A DNA stretch of 64,000 nucleotides from Bacteroidales bacterium (lineage in GTDB: Bacteria; Bacteroidota; Bacteroidia; Bacteroidales; UBA932): assembly GCA_017439305.1 (NCBI GenBank), contig JAFSJK010000033.1:1-64000 (forward strand), in the 5' to 3' direction. How positions within the stretch are numbered: position 1 is the stretch's first letter; every line of letters begins with the position of its first letter. This document shows positions 43,436 through 53,655 of this stretch, in pieces. The notes beneath the pieces were generated by a model that had not been told where the DNA came from, did not search any database, and saw only the letters and a list, made by a program, of their open reading frames with translations. The translations under genes were made by a program, and so were the position numbers.

Positions 43436-45874
43436 CTACTGGATGGTGATCTTGTCAATGACCCAGTCAGAGCCCTGGATGACCATGCCTACACGGCCGT
43501 CACCCTGGTATGCGGTATTCACGCCGAAATAATCTCCGGCCCTGGACCGGATGATCTCCAGGAGACTCGCCGTCAGGGTCAGTTCGATCTTCTCGACATC
43601 CTTTCCCCCGACATTGTCCGTATTCAGGTATGCGCCACCGAGTTCGGGAAATACAATGTCACCATTGCCCCACCAGCCGTCATTGAACTGGACCTGGCCC
43701 CAATTATCCGTCTGATGGAAGTAGATGATGAGTTTGGAGTCGGCAGTGGCGGCATTGAAGAAGGACATGGCCAGGCCGAAACGCCCGTCATCACCCCAGG
43801 TCAGGGAAACCGGTCCTTCGAAGACCGTCGTTTCCGTCGCGCCATACTGGATGAGGGAGATCTTGGTCACTTCCACATTTCCGTCGCCGTTGATGATGAA
43901 AGCGCCGCCCCAGCCCGCATCTTCCGTCAGGGAAGCCAGGATGCCGGCCGTAACATTGAAGGAGAACGTTTGGGTTCCGCCGGGGAATGCTCCCTGCTTG
44001 ACCTCGTTGCCGCCGTCCAGTTCGTCGATGGAGAGACCGCCCCAGTGACCGTTGCAAAGCTGGAGATCCCACCATCCCTCTTCCGGAGCGGTGAAATAGA
44101 TCTTGATGACATCGCCTTCGCGGATACCGTTCTCGGCCCAGACGAAACGGTTGTCACCGAAAGTAACTCCGCTCCATCCATTGATGATCTGGCTGCCTTC
44201 CCAGATGGTGATTTCCGTGAAGGGGGCCGTCACCTCGAAAGGAACCGCCCATGTGAGTTCCGTACCGTCCACCAGCACAAGGGACAGGCGATAGGCACCC
44301 GGACTCACAATTTCTTCCGGCAGGGAGAAGGACATGGCGTCATCGGCATGGAGCTGATAGTCCAGGACCTTCTTGCCCTTGATCTGGATGGATTCGATCT
44401 TCAGGAGATTCGTACCATGGATCGTAATCTTCTTGCCCAACGCATAGGAAGGCTCGTCGAAAACGATGTACACCGGCTCGTCATAAGTGACGGCGATCTC
44501 ATCCGTTGCAGACGTATAACCGGCTGCGGATGACACGGTGACAGGACCCGTATAGGCATTGCGCGGAAGGGTGACCTCCAGGAGCACACTGCCATCCTCG
44601 GCAGGAACCGTCAGGAATTCGCAGGGAATGAGTCCGTTGAAGTCGTCGCCGATGGTCACGCCGGTAACGAGATCCAGGTCGGTGCCGCTCACGGTGACGA
44701 CCGTCTCGCCGGCCACGCCGTCCGGGCTGTCGCAAGCCGTGATGACGGGCTTGACCACCTCGATTTCAGGCGTGTAAGCCTGCTTGCCGGAGCCCAGGGT
44801 CACGGTCACGCTGCCATCCTTGGCAGCAGCGGGAAGCGTGGCGTAAAGCTTTCCTCCATCCAAATAGAAGGAAGCCGGGGCATTGACGAAGTCCACCTTG
44901 GTCACGAGATCCAGGTCGGAACCGGTGATCTCCACCTCGCAGCCGGCCTTGTAGCGACCGTCCTCAGCGAGGGACTTGATGGCGAGGTCGGCGACCGTCA
45001 CGGTCTCGATCTCACCGGCGGAGAAGGACTTGCCAGCAAAGGAAGTGAGGGTGACCGCACCGTCCGTTGCAGAAGCCGGCAGGGTGAAGGAGAGGCTCTT
45101 GCCGTCTTCAGCCACGGAGAACTCGACATCCGCCGCACCGACGAGGTCCACTTGCTGGATCATGTCCAGATGGGCACCGGTGACGGTGACGACATCGCCG
45201 CTCTTGTAAGTCGCTTTCGCAGCCTCGTCCACGGTAGGGTCCCCGACGACGAGTTCCGTCGCGGAATAGATCTGGTTCGGAATCGTGTTCGGATCGGCGA
45301 TCTCGTTCACATCGCCCACGATCACAAAGCCGGTGACAGCGTCATAAGGGACGACGAACTTCAGTTCGTGGCGTTCCTTGCTCACGAATTCAGTGATGTA
45401 CACCCCGCCCAGGATCACTTCCTGCACGTTGTTCAGGTATTCACCCTTTACGGTAACCACATCGCCGGAGAGGACCTCCGCCGGAGAGAAGGAATCCAGC
45501 TCGATGGGCTCGGTGAATTCCAGGTCCGCGAAGGACTCCAGGACGGTGCCGTCCTTGGTCACGATGGACACTTTTCCCACTTCGGGTCCCTCGACGGGGA
45601 CCATGACCCGCAACTCTCCATGGTCACCGGACTTGGTGACGGTAAAGTCGGTCACCGTGATGCCGCCGGCGAAACGGATCTCGGAGACATTCTCCAGGTT
45701 CGTACCCAGGATGCGGAGTTCGCCGCCGCGCATCACCGGATTCGGGGCGACGGCGCTCAGCGCTACGGCGCCGGCATACTGGTCAGTATCGTACTCTTCA
45801 TGCTTGCAGCCGGTCAGGGAGACGGCAGCCAGGCAGAGAGCCGCGATGGCAGAATATTTCAGTATTTTCTTCAT
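43436..45874 (-). CDS. Multi-IPT surface glycan-binding lipoprotein with two C-terminal CBM-like modules
   Basis: 812 residues, lipobox SLTGC (Cys23). About six IPT/TIG immunoglobulin-like repeats run to ~550, recognisable by recurring GEELRILGTNLENV-like motifs such as GDVVTVKGEYLNNV, GDVVTVTGAHLDMI, GCEVEITGSDLDLV and GETVVTVSGTDLDLV. Two similar beta-sandwich modules follow (~555-690 and ~690-812), each with TIWEG or TVFEG starts, Trp-rich middles and a KISLIQY or KITIQ end. This rod-plus-binding-head layout is typical of SGBPs that catch polysaccharide beside SusCD. Mannan as ligand is inferred from the operon. No catalytic motif. Confidence 0.82.
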   Translation of the reverse strand: MKKILKYSAIAALCLAAVSLTGCKHEEYDTDQYAGAVALSAVAPNPVMRGGELRILGTNLENVSEIRFAGGITVTDFTVTKSGDHGELRVMVPVEGPEVGKVSIVTKDGTVLESFADLEFTEPIELDSFSPAEVLSGDVVTVKGEYLNNVQEVILGGVYITEFVSKERHELKFVVPYDAVTGFVIVGDVNEIADPNTIPNQIYSATELVVGDPTVDEAAKATYKSGDVVTVTGAHLDMIQQVDLVGAADVEFSVAEDGKSLSFTLPASATDGAVTLTSFAGKSFSAGEIETVTVADLAIKSLAEDGRYKAGCEVEITGSDLDLVTKVDFVNAPASFYLDGGKLYATLPAAAKDGSVTVTLGSGKQAYTPEIEVVKPVITACDSPDGVAGETVVTVSGTDLDLVTGVTIGDDFNGLIPCEFLTVPAEDGSVLLEVTLPRNAYTGPVTVSSAAGYTSATDEIAVTYDEPVYIVFDEPSYALGKKITIHGTNLLKIESIQIKGKKVLDYQLHADDAMSFSLPEEIVSPGAYRLSLVLVDGTELTWAVPFEVTAPFTEITIWEGSQIINGWSGVTFGDNRFVWAENGIREGDVIKIYFTAPEEGWWDLQLCNGHWGGLSIDELDGGNEVKQGAFPGGTQTFSFNVTAGILASLTEDAGWGGAFIINGDGNVEVTKISLIQYGATETTVFEGPVSLTWGDDGRFGLAMSFFNAATADSKLIIYFHQTDNWGQVQFNDGWWGNGDIVFPELGGAYLNTDNVGGKDVEKIELTLTASLLEIIRSRAGDYFGVNTAYQGDGRVGMVIQGSDWVIDKITIQ

Positions 45875-45892
45875 AGACTCAATCTCCTCTCA

Positions 45893-47200
45893 TTATTTGT
45901 AAGGGACCGCGCGGATGTTGTCGATCTTGATGATCGGCGTGCAGCTCGTTCCGACAGGTTCCATGCCGCCGTCGGTGATGAACATCCACATGCTGGTAAA
46001 ACTGGAGGCGTTCAGGCTGGTGCCGGCGGGCTGGGCATTCCATCCAAGGTTGAACTCGGTGAACGGGATGGCCACCGTCATCCACTGGTCGCCGGTATCG
46101 AAGGAACCGGTCGCCTTCCAGGGCGTGAAGAACGCACGTGGCGCGTCATTGCCGGACATATACGTATTGTTGGCACCGGCCACGATGTTGCCGTCGATAT
46201 CCTCGATGCCTCCGTTGCCGAAGGTCACGAAGTCCACGCCGGCGAAGCAGATCTGCATCGGAGTGTTGTTCCACGGGTTGGAGGCAGGGACCAGGATCTC
46301 GAACTTGAGGGCCATGTTCTGCCAGTCCGAGAAGTCCGCGAAGTCGGTCAGGCGGGCACCCATGGCACCGTCCTGGTAATTCTCGGGCGTATTCCAGGAA
46401 CCCGGCCAGTAGACGAAGGAGAAGTGGGCTTCCTCCCAGCCACCGTTGAGTTCAGTGGCTCCGTCGCCAAACTGGAAGAAGCGGCCGGCGATGCCGGTTC
46501 CGTCATCATCCTGCGAACTGTGACCGTTCCAGCCGTGGTTGTCCAGGCCGGTCAGGCCGTCGAAGTCGAAGAGCATGCCCCGGCTGTCCTTGTACATGAA
46601 CACGGACTGTGCGGTACCGGAATCGTTGTTGACCTTGATCTTGCCCGGCTGTGCGCCGGCAGGGACCTTGAGCGAGAGCGCCGTACCGTCGCCGGAAGTG
46701 ACCTCGACCGGGTCCGCACCGGGGAATTCGACGGTGATCGGCGGGAAGAGGTAAGAACCGTAGATGCTGACGGTCTCACCGGCCTTCGCCCACTCGTTGG
46801 ACATGCCGGTGATCTTCGGTGTCGGAGGAAGGACCTTGAAGTCATAAGCCACGACAGAACTGTCGCGGGTGATCAGGTACATCTTGTCGGTCTGCTCCAC
46901 GGGCATGTTCTTGGGCACCGCCACCACGATGGTATGCGGGGTCATGTAGCTGGAGTTCAGGACGGCGGCCTGGTCGTTGAAGTAGATGTCGTGGACGCTG
47001 GTCAGGTTGTCACCGACCACGCACACGAGCTCTTCCATATTGGCCTGGGTAATGGCGATGTCCCGGTCCGCATAGCGGACGAAATGGACGGTCGGAACGC
47101 CGGTTGTCTCCTTGTAGCGGTCCGGATAGTCCAGGTTGGTACAGGAAGCGGCCAGGACCACACCCAGGATGATGCCAGTATATTTGGTTATCGCTTTCAT
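45893..47200 (-). CDS. Surface glycan-binding protein (SGBP-B-like), lipoprotein
   Basis: 435 residues with lipobox LAASC (Cys20). N-terminal Ig/IPT-like segments (~30-205; PKITGMSNEWAKAGETVSIYGSYLF) and a C-terminal ~230-residue binding domain starting GMLFDFDGLTGLDNHGWNG with many Trp and aromatic residues (GGWEEAHFSFVYWPGSWNTPENYQ, WKATGSFDTGDQWMTVAIPF). This matches the SGBP-B architecture known from xyloglucan and mannan PULs. It lies 12 bp after the SusD gene and precedes a second glycan-binding protein gene. Confidence 0.82.
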   Translation of the reverse strand: MKAITKYTGIILGVVLAASCTNLDYPDRYKETTGVPTVHFVRYADRDIAITQANMEELVCVVGDNLTSVHDIYFNDQAAVLNSSYMTPHTIVVAVPKNMPVEQTDKMYLITRDSSVVAYDFKVLPPTPKITGMSNEWAKAGETVSIYGSYLFPPITVEFPGADPVEVTSGDGTALSLKVPAGAQPGKIKVNNDSGTAQSVFMYKDSRGMLFDFDGLTGLDNHGWNGHSSQDDDGTGIAGRFFQFGDGATELNGGWEEAHFSFVYWPGSWNTPENYQDGAMGARLTDFADFSDWQNMALKFEILVPASNPWNNTPMQICFAGVDFVTFGNGGIEDIDGNIVAGANNTYMSGNDAPRAFFTPWKATGSFDTGDQWMTVAIPFTEFNLGWNAQPAGTSLNASSFTSMWMFITDGGMEPVGTSCTPIIKIDNIRAVPYK

Positions 47201-47211
47201 CGTTTCACGGA

Positions 47212-48990
47212 TTAAAAGTCATACGAATAAGTCGCGCGGACATCCACGTGGACCGGTTCGGCGGTGGAGGCCACATTCGGGTTCATCACGACGTCTTCCG
47301 TCGGGAAAGGGATCGTGAACATGTGCGGCTTCACGTCGGCAAGGTCCTCGACGGGGTTATAGGTAATGGCGCTGGAATCCCACTCGCGGGCTCCGGGGCC
47401 TACATAATTGCCTTGTGCATCCGTCACGAAGTTCTTATACACGCCGTTCAGGTCACCCTCCCATCTGGAGCGGCGCTGGGCCAGCAGGTCGGCGATGCAG
47501 GCGTTCACGTCATAGTAGGAACGACGCACATAATCGTACCAGCGGTCACCTTCGAGGGCGAGTTCCAGGCGGCGTTCCTTCCAGATGTCCTCATAGGTGA
47601 CACTCGCAAGCGGCTCGGCATGGGCACGTTCGCGGATCTTGTTCACATAGGTGAGGGCGTCGGAAGAATTGCCGGTCAGGAAAGCCGCCTCGGCATAGAC
47701 CAGGTAGATGTCGCCCAGACGCAGGATGTGCGTCGGCAACTGGTTGTACATACCGAAGGAGGGGTATCCGAAGGCCGCCACATGGTCAGCGACATCACCG
47801 TAGAGGTGCTTGCAATAGTTGGCGCCGGTAGCGCAGCCGAAGGACTTGCTGGAGGCATTGGCCGTCAGGCCGCCCGGAGCATAGCTGTCGTCATAGAAGA
47901 AGCGGTAGAAGTCGAAACCGCCCATGTCGGTCCAGAAGTAGTCGTACTGGTCACCGAACATCATCATCGTCGCCTGGCGGCGGTCGTCATGGTTGACACG
48001 CTTGGTAGGGTCGTCCGTGGCCAGCACGCCGAAGGCTTCCTGCAGGTCGATGGAGGGACCCTTCCAGTCTCCCCAGAGATTGCCGTTCTCGTCGAATCCG
48101 ACCAGGCCCACGTCGCACTGGATGGAGTTCTGGGAAGTCCAGGTCTCCTGCTTGCACTGCCAGTGCCAGGTGAAGAGTTCCTCACCGGTCTGCTGGAACT
48201 TGTCGGGGGTCATCCGGAAAATGTCGGAGTATTTCGGGGTCAGGGTACGTCCGGAATTGTCAATGACATCCTTCGCATACCGCGCCGCGGCAGCCAGGTC
48301 ACCCTGGTTCAGGGAACCGGTGACACCGGCCTTGGTCAGATAAACCTTCGAAAGAAGGGCCTCGGCGGCGTAGTAGTCGATGCGGTTGAGCTTGCCGATG
48401 TAGGCGTTCTTCGGAAGCAGTTCCATGGCCTTCTCCAGGGTCATGACGATGTACTCGTAGACATCGGCCTTCTGGACCTTGTTCACCTCGTTGTAGCTGG
48501 CTTCCTTGATCACCTCGGTGTTGTCGTGGATGATCGGGACGTCGCCGAAGGTGCGCACAAGCAGGAAATAGGTCATCGCCTTCCAGGCAAGGGCCTCGCC
48601 GATGCAGCGGTTCTTGACAGCTGCGGAGGCGGTGGTTTCCGCATTCAGGATGTTGTTGATCACCGTATTGCACTGCGCGTTCACGGCCCACAGGGAATAG
48701 GCCATGTTCTTGAGGTCCTGGTCCGTACCGTTCACGGTCAGCGTGGAATAGGCGTTCTGGCCCTGGTAGACATTGCCGCACATCGTTTCGGAACCGTAGA
48801 TGTAGAAGCGGATGATGTCGTACCACGGGGAATTGTAGAGGTAGTTGATACCCTGCTCGACCTGCGCGTCATTCTTGTAAAAGTCGCCGGTGGTGTAGGA
48901 ATCCTCGGACGGACGGTCCAGGAATTTCTCGCAGGAGGCGGCGGTCAGCACGGCCGCGGCAAGGATGATATATTTGAATGTATTTTTCAT
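47212..48990 (-). CDS. SusD/RagB-family outer-membrane lipoprotein (mannan PUL)
   Basis: 592 residues from ATG 48990 (MKNTFKYIILAAAVLTAASC), five codons inside a longer frame, chosen for its clean lipoprotein signal. Typical SusD start CEKFLDRPSEDSYTTGDFYKN and C-terminal IWKERRLELALEGDRWYDYVRR. Binds mannan fragments as the lid of the SusC transporter encoded 19 bp upstream. Confidence 0.95.
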   Translation of the reverse strand: MKNTFKYIILAAAVLTAASCEKFLDRPSEDSYTTGDFYKNDAQVEQGINYLYNSPWYDIIRFYIYGSETMCGNVYQGQNAYSTLTVNGTDQDLKNMAYSLWAVNAQCNTVINNILNAETTASAAVKNRCIGEALAWKAMTYFLLVRTFGDVPIIHDNTEVIKEASYNEVNKVQKADVYEYIVMTLEKAMELLPKNAYIGKLNRIDYYAAEALLSKVYLTKAGVTGSLNQGDLAAAARYAKDVIDNSGRTLTPKYSDIFRMTPDKFQQTGEELFTWHWQCKQETWTSQNSIQCDVGLVGFDENGNLWGDWKGPSIDLQEAFGVLATDDPTKRVNHDDRRQATMMMFGDQYDYFWTDMGGFDFYRFFYDDSYAPGGLTANASSKSFGCATGANYCKHLYGDVADHVAAFGYPSFGMYNQLPTHILRLGDIYLVYAEAAFLTGNSSDALTYVNKIRERAHAEPLASVTYEDIWKERRLELALEGDRWYDYVRRSYYDVNACIADLLAQRRSRWEGDLNGVYKNFVTDAQGNYVGPGAREWDSSAITYNPVEDLADVKPHMFTIPFPTEDVVMNPNVASTAEPVHVDVRATYSYDF

Positions 48991-49008
48991 ATGCATGTCC
49001 TCCATCGT

Positions 49009-52000
49009 TTAGAAAGTGATGTTCAGTCCGAAGGAACAAGTCATCGGGGAAGGATAACGTCCGTTGTCCACACCGAAGGTCAGACCGGAGGAATCCTGTG
49101 TGGAGGCACCCACTTCAGGGTCGAAACCGGTGTACTTGGTGAAGGTGTAGAGATTCTGGATGTTCATGTAAACACGCACATTGTCGATCTTCACCTTCTG
49201 GAGCACAGTTTTCGGGAAGGTGTAGCCGAGGGTGATGTTCTTGATGCGGAGATAGCTGCCGTCTTCGATGTAACGGGTGCTCAGGCGGTCGTTGTCGTTC
49301 GGGTCCTGGATGGACGGGCGCGGCGTCCTGGTACCGGTATTGGAGACACGCACGTTCGTGATGTCGTCATACCACATGGATCCGTCGGTATAGGTCTTCC
49401 CATCGTCGATGACGACGAGGCGGGCGCGGTCCTGGACGGACACGTGCTGGTTGGTCCAGGTGCTGTTCATGTGCACGAGGCCGTTGTAACCCTGACCCAT
49501 CATATTGTAGTTGAGGACCTTGTTCCCATAGGAACCGTTCAGGAAGATGGACAGGTCCAGGTTCTTGTAACGGAAACTGTTGGTCCAGCCGAAGGTGAAC
49601 TTGGGAAGCGGGGATCCGATGTTGGTCTGGTCATATTCGTTGATCCTGCCGTCCGGAACGCCTTCCGGTCCGCTGATGTCCTTGAACTTGAGGTCACCCA
49701 CCCACACGGTCGTAGCGCGGTTGAACACGCCGTCCGCCGGGTATTTCTCGGCCTTCGGGGAATTCTCGATGTCTTCGAAGGTCTCGTAAACACCGTCCAC
49801 GATATAGCCGTAAAAATTGTACAGGGACTGGCCGATCTCGGTCACGGAGACGATGTCGCTCCACTGGCCGTAACCCACAAGCTGCGCATTGGCGGAGCCG
49901 TCCAGGGCGACCAGCTTGTTCCGGTTGAAGGAAATCTGGAAGTTGCTGTCCCAGCCGAAGTTCTTCGTGTCGACAGGATGGGTGTCGAGCGTGATTTCCA
50001 GACCCTTGTTCTCGATGGTACCGAAGTTGCCCTTCGGGGCGGCCAGGGCGGAAGAACCGTTACCCTGGGTACCCATGTAGGACGGGAGCGTCAGGGACAT
50101 CAGCATGTCGGAGGACACCTTCCTGTAAAGGTCGACGGTCAGGTTGATGCGGTTCTGCAGGAAGTTGAGGTCGATACCGACGTTCGTCTGCACCTGCTTC
50201 TCCCAGTGGATACCGGTGTTGGAGATATTGGCCGGACGCTGGCTGTCGCCGAGGCCGGTAGGCATCTTGGACATGCCGGACTCCCAGGCGCCGCCGCCGA
50301 TGTTGGCGTTACCGGTCTGGCCCCAGCCCACGCGGATCTTACCGTTGTCCAGGCCGAAGGAACGGGTGAAATCCTTCAGGAAGGCCTCGTTGGTGAATCG
50401 CCAGGAGGCGGCGAAGGAATGGAAGTTCGCCCAGCGGTTGTCCGGTCCGAAGTTGGAGGAACCGTCCCGGCGGAAGGTATAGGTCGCGAGGTAGCGGTCG
50501 TCGTAGTTGTAGGTCTCACGGGTGAAGAAGGACGCCATCGCGGATGAGCCGAAGCCGGAATTCACGGTCGGGTTGCCAGTGGCGAGCTTGATGTTGTGGA
50601 TATCATCCGAAGGAAGACCGGTGTTGCTGGCACCCAGGTAGTTCCAGCGGGATTCCCAGGCTTCCTGGCCCACCATCGCCGTCAGGCTGTGCTTGCCGAA
50701 GGTATTAGCATAGGTCAGGTAGTTCTTGATGGACCAGTAGGTACTGCCGTTACGCTGGGTGCTCATGGAATTGTTGCCACGCTGCCAACCGCCGAGGTTC
50801 ACCATCGGCTTGTAGGTAGTGGCTTCGGAGTTGGAGACGTCGAAACCCACCTCGCTGCGCCAGGTCAAGTGCTTGACCGGGGTGAGGTCCGCATAGACGT
50901 TACCGGTCAGTTTCTGACGCTTGAGGAGGTTCTGGTCCAACATGGCCAGGGCAACCGGGTTGGCGGAGGTGTAACCCTCGCGAACGGTCGTGGAATAGTT
51001 TCCGTCCAGGTCATAGACCGGGATGTCAGGCAGGGTGGAGAGGGAGTAGAAAATGACGCCTTCCTGACCGTCGGCGAGCTTGATGTCGTCATTGGTGACG
51101 GCGTAGGTCGCGTTCACGCCCAGCTTGAACCATTCCTTGAGCTGCGCATCCAGGTTGGTGCGGAAGGAAAGACGGTTGAAGTTGGAGCCGATGATCGTAC
51201 CCTGCTGGTCCATCCAGGAACCGGACACATAGTACTGGACCTTCTCGGAACCGCCCTGGGCGCTGATCTGGTGCTGCTGCTGGAGGGCGGTGCGGAACAC
51301 CTCGTCCTGCCAGTTCGTACCCTTGCCGAGGATGGAAGGATCGGCATAATAGCCGTTGTGGTCCACGAGGCCCTGCCCGGCGAGGTCGTTGTAGTATTCG
51401 GCGAACTCACGGAGGTTCATCATATGGATGCGGCTGGTCTGGCGGGAAACCGCGAACATGCCGTCATAGGAGAACTTCGCATCACCGGCCTTGCCGTGCT
51501 TGGTGGTGATGAGGACGACGCCGTTGGCGCCCTGGGCGCCGTAGATGGCCGTCGCGGAAGCGTCCTTGAGGATTTCCATCGAAACGATATCGGCCGGGTT
51601 GATGGTCGCGAGCGGGGAGATGGTGGAAACCTTACCGTTGCCGAGGCCGCCCAGACCGAAGTCTCCGCCGGAATTGCCGCCGCCCTGGACGATGACGCCG
51701 TCAATGACGTAGAGCGGTTCGGCATTGGCGTTCACCGTGGCCTGGCCACGGACACGGATGGAGGACGAGGAACCCGGAGCACCGGAAGTCTGCACCGCGG
51801 AAACACCGGCGGCACGGCCCTGCAGGGACTGGTCCAGGTTGGTGATGATGGACCCCTTCAGGTCCTCCTCCTTCATGGAGACGGACGCACCGGAAAGGTC
51901 GCTCCGCTTCATGGTACCGTATCCCACGACGACGACTTCGTCGAGGAATTCGGTATCCTCTTTCAGCAGGACATTGATCTGGGTCTGGTTTCCCACGACC

Positions 52001-52239
52001 ACTTCCTGCGTGGCATAGCCGATGGAAGAGAACACGAGCGTCGCACCGGGCTTCACCGTGATCACGTAGTTTCCATCCAGGTCTGTGACGGCACCGTTCT
52101 GGGTGCCTTTCTCCATCACGCTGGCGCCGATGACCGGTCCGATATCGTCGGTGACGGTACCGGTGACCCTGTTCTGGGCGAACAGGGTCCCTGCGGTTGC
52201 CATAAGCGCGAGCATGAAGGCTAACAGCTTGTTTTTCAT
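49009..52239 (-). CDS. SusC/RagA-family TonB-dependent transporter (mannan PUL)
   Basis: 1076 residues: signal peptide to GTLFAQ, carboxypeptidase-regulatory-like domain (NRVTGTVTDDIGPVIGASVMEKGT), plug starting VVVVGYGTMKRSDLSGASVSM, and a large barrel ending CSFGLNITF. Imports manno-oligosaccharides. The first gene of the operon (GH5_7-like) lies upstream, so unusually SusC is second. Confidence 0.96.
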   Translation of the reverse strand: MKNKLLAFMLALMATAGTLFAQNRVTGTVTDDIGPVIGASVMEKGTQNGAVTDLDGNYVITVKPGATLVFSSIGYATQEVVVGNQTQINVLLKEDTEFLDEVVVVGYGTMKRSDLSGASVSMKEEDLKGSIITNLDQSLQGRAAGVSAVQTSGAPGSSSSIRVRGQATVNANAEPLYVIDGVIVQGGGNSGGDFGLGGLGNGKVSTISPLATINPADIVSMEILKDASATAIYGAQGANGVVLITTKHGKAGDAKFSYDGMFAVSRQTSRIHMMNLREFAEYYNDLAGQGLVDHNGYYADPSILGKGTNWQDEVFRTALQQQHQISAQGGSEKVQYYVSGSWMDQQGTIIGSNFNRLSFRTNLDAQLKEWFKLGVNATYAVTNDDIKLADGQEGVIFYSLSTLPDIPVYDLDGNYSTTVREGYTSANPVALAMLDQNLLKRQKLTGNVYADLTPVKHLTWRSEVGFDVSNSEATTYKPMVNLGGWQRGNNSMSTQRNGSTYWSIKNYLTYANTFGKHSLTAMVGQEAWESRWNYLGASNTGLPSDDIHNIKLATGNPTVNSGFGSSAMASFFTRETYNYDDRYLATYTFRRDGSSNFGPDNRWANFHSFAASWRFTNEAFLKDFTRSFGLDNGKIRVGWGQTGNANIGGGAWESGMSKMPTGLGDSQRPANISNTGIHWEKQVQTNVGIDLNFLQNRINLTVDLYRKVSSDMLMSLTLPSYMGTQGNGSSALAAPKGNFGTIENKGLEITLDTHPVDTKNFGWDSNFQISFNRNKLVALDGSANAQLVGYGQWSDIVSVTEIGQSLYNFYGYIVDGVYETFEDIENSPKAEKYPADGVFNRATTVWVGDLKFKDISGPEGVPDGRINEYDQTNIGSPLPKFTFGWTNSFRYKNLDLSIFLNGSYGNKVLNYNMMGQGYNGLVHMNSTWTNQHVSVQDRARLVVIDDGKTYTDGSMWYDDITNVRVSNTGTRTPRPSIQDPNDNDRLSTRYIEDGSYLRIKNITLGYTFPKTVLQKVKIDNVRVYMNIQNLYTFTKYTGFDPEVGASTQDSSGLTFGVDNGRYPSPMTCSFGLNITF

Positions 52240-52257
52240 GCTACTTGTGTTGGTTGG

Positions 52258-53538
52258 TTAATTGTTAAGGTTGGATATAGATTGTCTGATGATTTCCACC
52301 GTGGTGTCATCCACATACACACCGTTCAGGCCCTGGGCTTCCTGTGCAGGGTCGCCGGCATAATCGTCACCCCGCTCCCACTGGGTGTGCTGCGGACGGG
52401 CAAAACCGCTCCATCCCCAGAAATTGGCGCCCGCCAGTTCCGCACCCACCTTGGAGAACAGATGGCGGTAATAGGCGTCGCGACCGACGGTCGTGGCACT
52501 GCGCTCCGGCGAGAAGCCGTCCCGCGGGAAGCCGAATTCCTCCGCAACGATGGGGAGGCCGTATTTCGCAGCCACTTCCACGTGCGCACGGATATACTCA
52601 TCGGTCTTTTCCAAAGCGGAGGGAAGGTCTTCCACCAGGCTCTCCGCACGGGCCCAGTTCCAGTTGTAGGGCCAGATATGGATGGTCATGTAGTCGACCC
52701 CGGGAATGGCGGCGACTTCCTCCAGCAGGGCTGGATCGGCCTCGCAGCCCATCAGGCCCTCATTGCCGGTGGAGACCAGGTGGTTCGGGTCGATTTCCTT
52801 GATCAGGCGGGCCGCTTCGGTGAGCCACATGATGAAGCCCTTGCGGACCGCGGGATCGTCGGAGAAGCACCGGGGCTCGTTGCCGATCTGCCAGGAAAAG
52901 ATGGCGGGATCCTCGCTGTAAGGCTTTCCGGTAACGGAATTCGTGCGTCCGACAATGAATTTCAGATGGTTGAAGAACAGTTCCTGCGCTTTTTCATCGG
53001 TCGCGAATCCGGCCATCTGCTGCATGAACGGGCCATAGCCGTCCAGCAGCGGGATCAGCGCCTTGCCGGAACCGGCCCATTCCATATACTGTCCGTAACC
53101 GCCGGACCACTCCCAGGAATTGTTCAGGTACAGGACCGCCTGCATCTCCCGTTTCCCGAGTTCCACCAGGAAACGGTCCAGTCCGGTCAAAATAGTATCA
53201 TTATAAACGCCCGGGGCCTTCTGAAGCGTAGGTTCGATCCGGGAGAACACACCGTCCGGCCCGTCTCCGCCCACCAGGACGCGGAGATTGTCGATGCCCA
53301 ATGACTTGAGCGTGTCAAGTTCCCGGACAAGGCGGTCGAAATTCCCGCCCTGCCCATCGGAGGCCAGGATGGGTCCGTACCAGAAATTGGTTCCAATATA
53401 CGAATATGAACGGCCGTTACGGATGAACTGACCATCCTCGGTCCGGACGAAGGAAGAAAGTCCGGCTTTGGGGCCGCAAGCGGCGGCCAGGAGGGTGATT
53501 CCTGCCAGGAGAGCCGATTTCAGTGTCTGCTTAATCAT
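52258..53538 (-). CDS. GH5 beta-mannanase (subfamily 7-like), lipoprotein
   Basis: 426 residues from ATG 53538 (MIKQTLKSALLAGITLLAAAC, Cys21); the longer frame would run through the promoter. GH5_7 features: YSYIGTNFWYGPILAS, LKSLGIDNLRVLVGG, FSWQIGNEPRCF (acid/base Glu221), IHIWPYNWNW and IVAEEFGFPRDG (nucleophile Glu334). Cuts internal beta-1,4-mannosidic bonds, probably at the cell surface. It is the first gene of the mannan operon, directly behind a consensus promoter and next to the AraC-type regulator gene. Confidence 0.92.
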   Translation of the reverse strand: MIKQTLKSALLAGITLLAAACGPKAGLSSFVRTEDGQFIRNGRSYSYIGTNFWYGPILASDGQGGNFDRLVRELDTLKSLGIDNLRVLVGGDGPDGVFSRIEPTLQKAPGVYNDTILTGLDRFLVELGKREMQAVLYLNNSWEWSGGYGQYMEWAGSGKALIPLLDGYGPFMQQMAGFATDEKAQELFFNHLKFIVGRTNSVTGKPYSEDPAIFSWQIGNEPRCFSDDPAVRKGFIMWLTEAARLIKEIDPNHLVSTGNEGLMGCEADPALLEEVAAIPGVDYMTIHIWPYNWNWARAESLVEDLPSALEKTDEYIRAHVEVAAKYGLPIVAEEFGFPRDGFSPERSATTVGRDAYYRHLFSKVGAELAGANFWGWSGFARPQHTQWERGDDYAGDPAQEAQGLNGVYVDDTTVEIIRQSISNLNN

Positions 53539-53564
53539 GTCGGTGCGCATCAATGGGTACAGTA

Positions 53565-53596
53565 CAAAGATACGCGATGCACCGGTCAGGGACAAA
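53565..53596 (-). promoter_or_regulatory. Mannan PUL promoter
   Basis: On the minus strand TTTG at 53596-53593, exactly 20 bp, then TATCTTTG at 53572-53565; the ATG at 53538 follows after 26 bp. A near-consensus promoter for a regulated PUL suggests considerable basal expression or repression-type control. Confidence 0.78.
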
Positions 53597-53655
53597 TATA
53601 ATAAAGCCCAATTCCGATACAATTTTGACTCCCTGAAAAACAGCTTTCGGGACCT

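Noticed and set aside
47248-50547. A 1099-codon open frame on the plus strand antisense to the mannan SusD and SusC genes
   Set aside because: It is a shadow of the GC-rich codon usage of the two real genes; it has no recognisable domain, and the opposite strand has complete families with signal peptides.
53539-53622. Longer N-terminus for the GH5_7-like mannanase
   Set aside because: It would include the consensus promoter; ATG 53538 opens the signal peptide.
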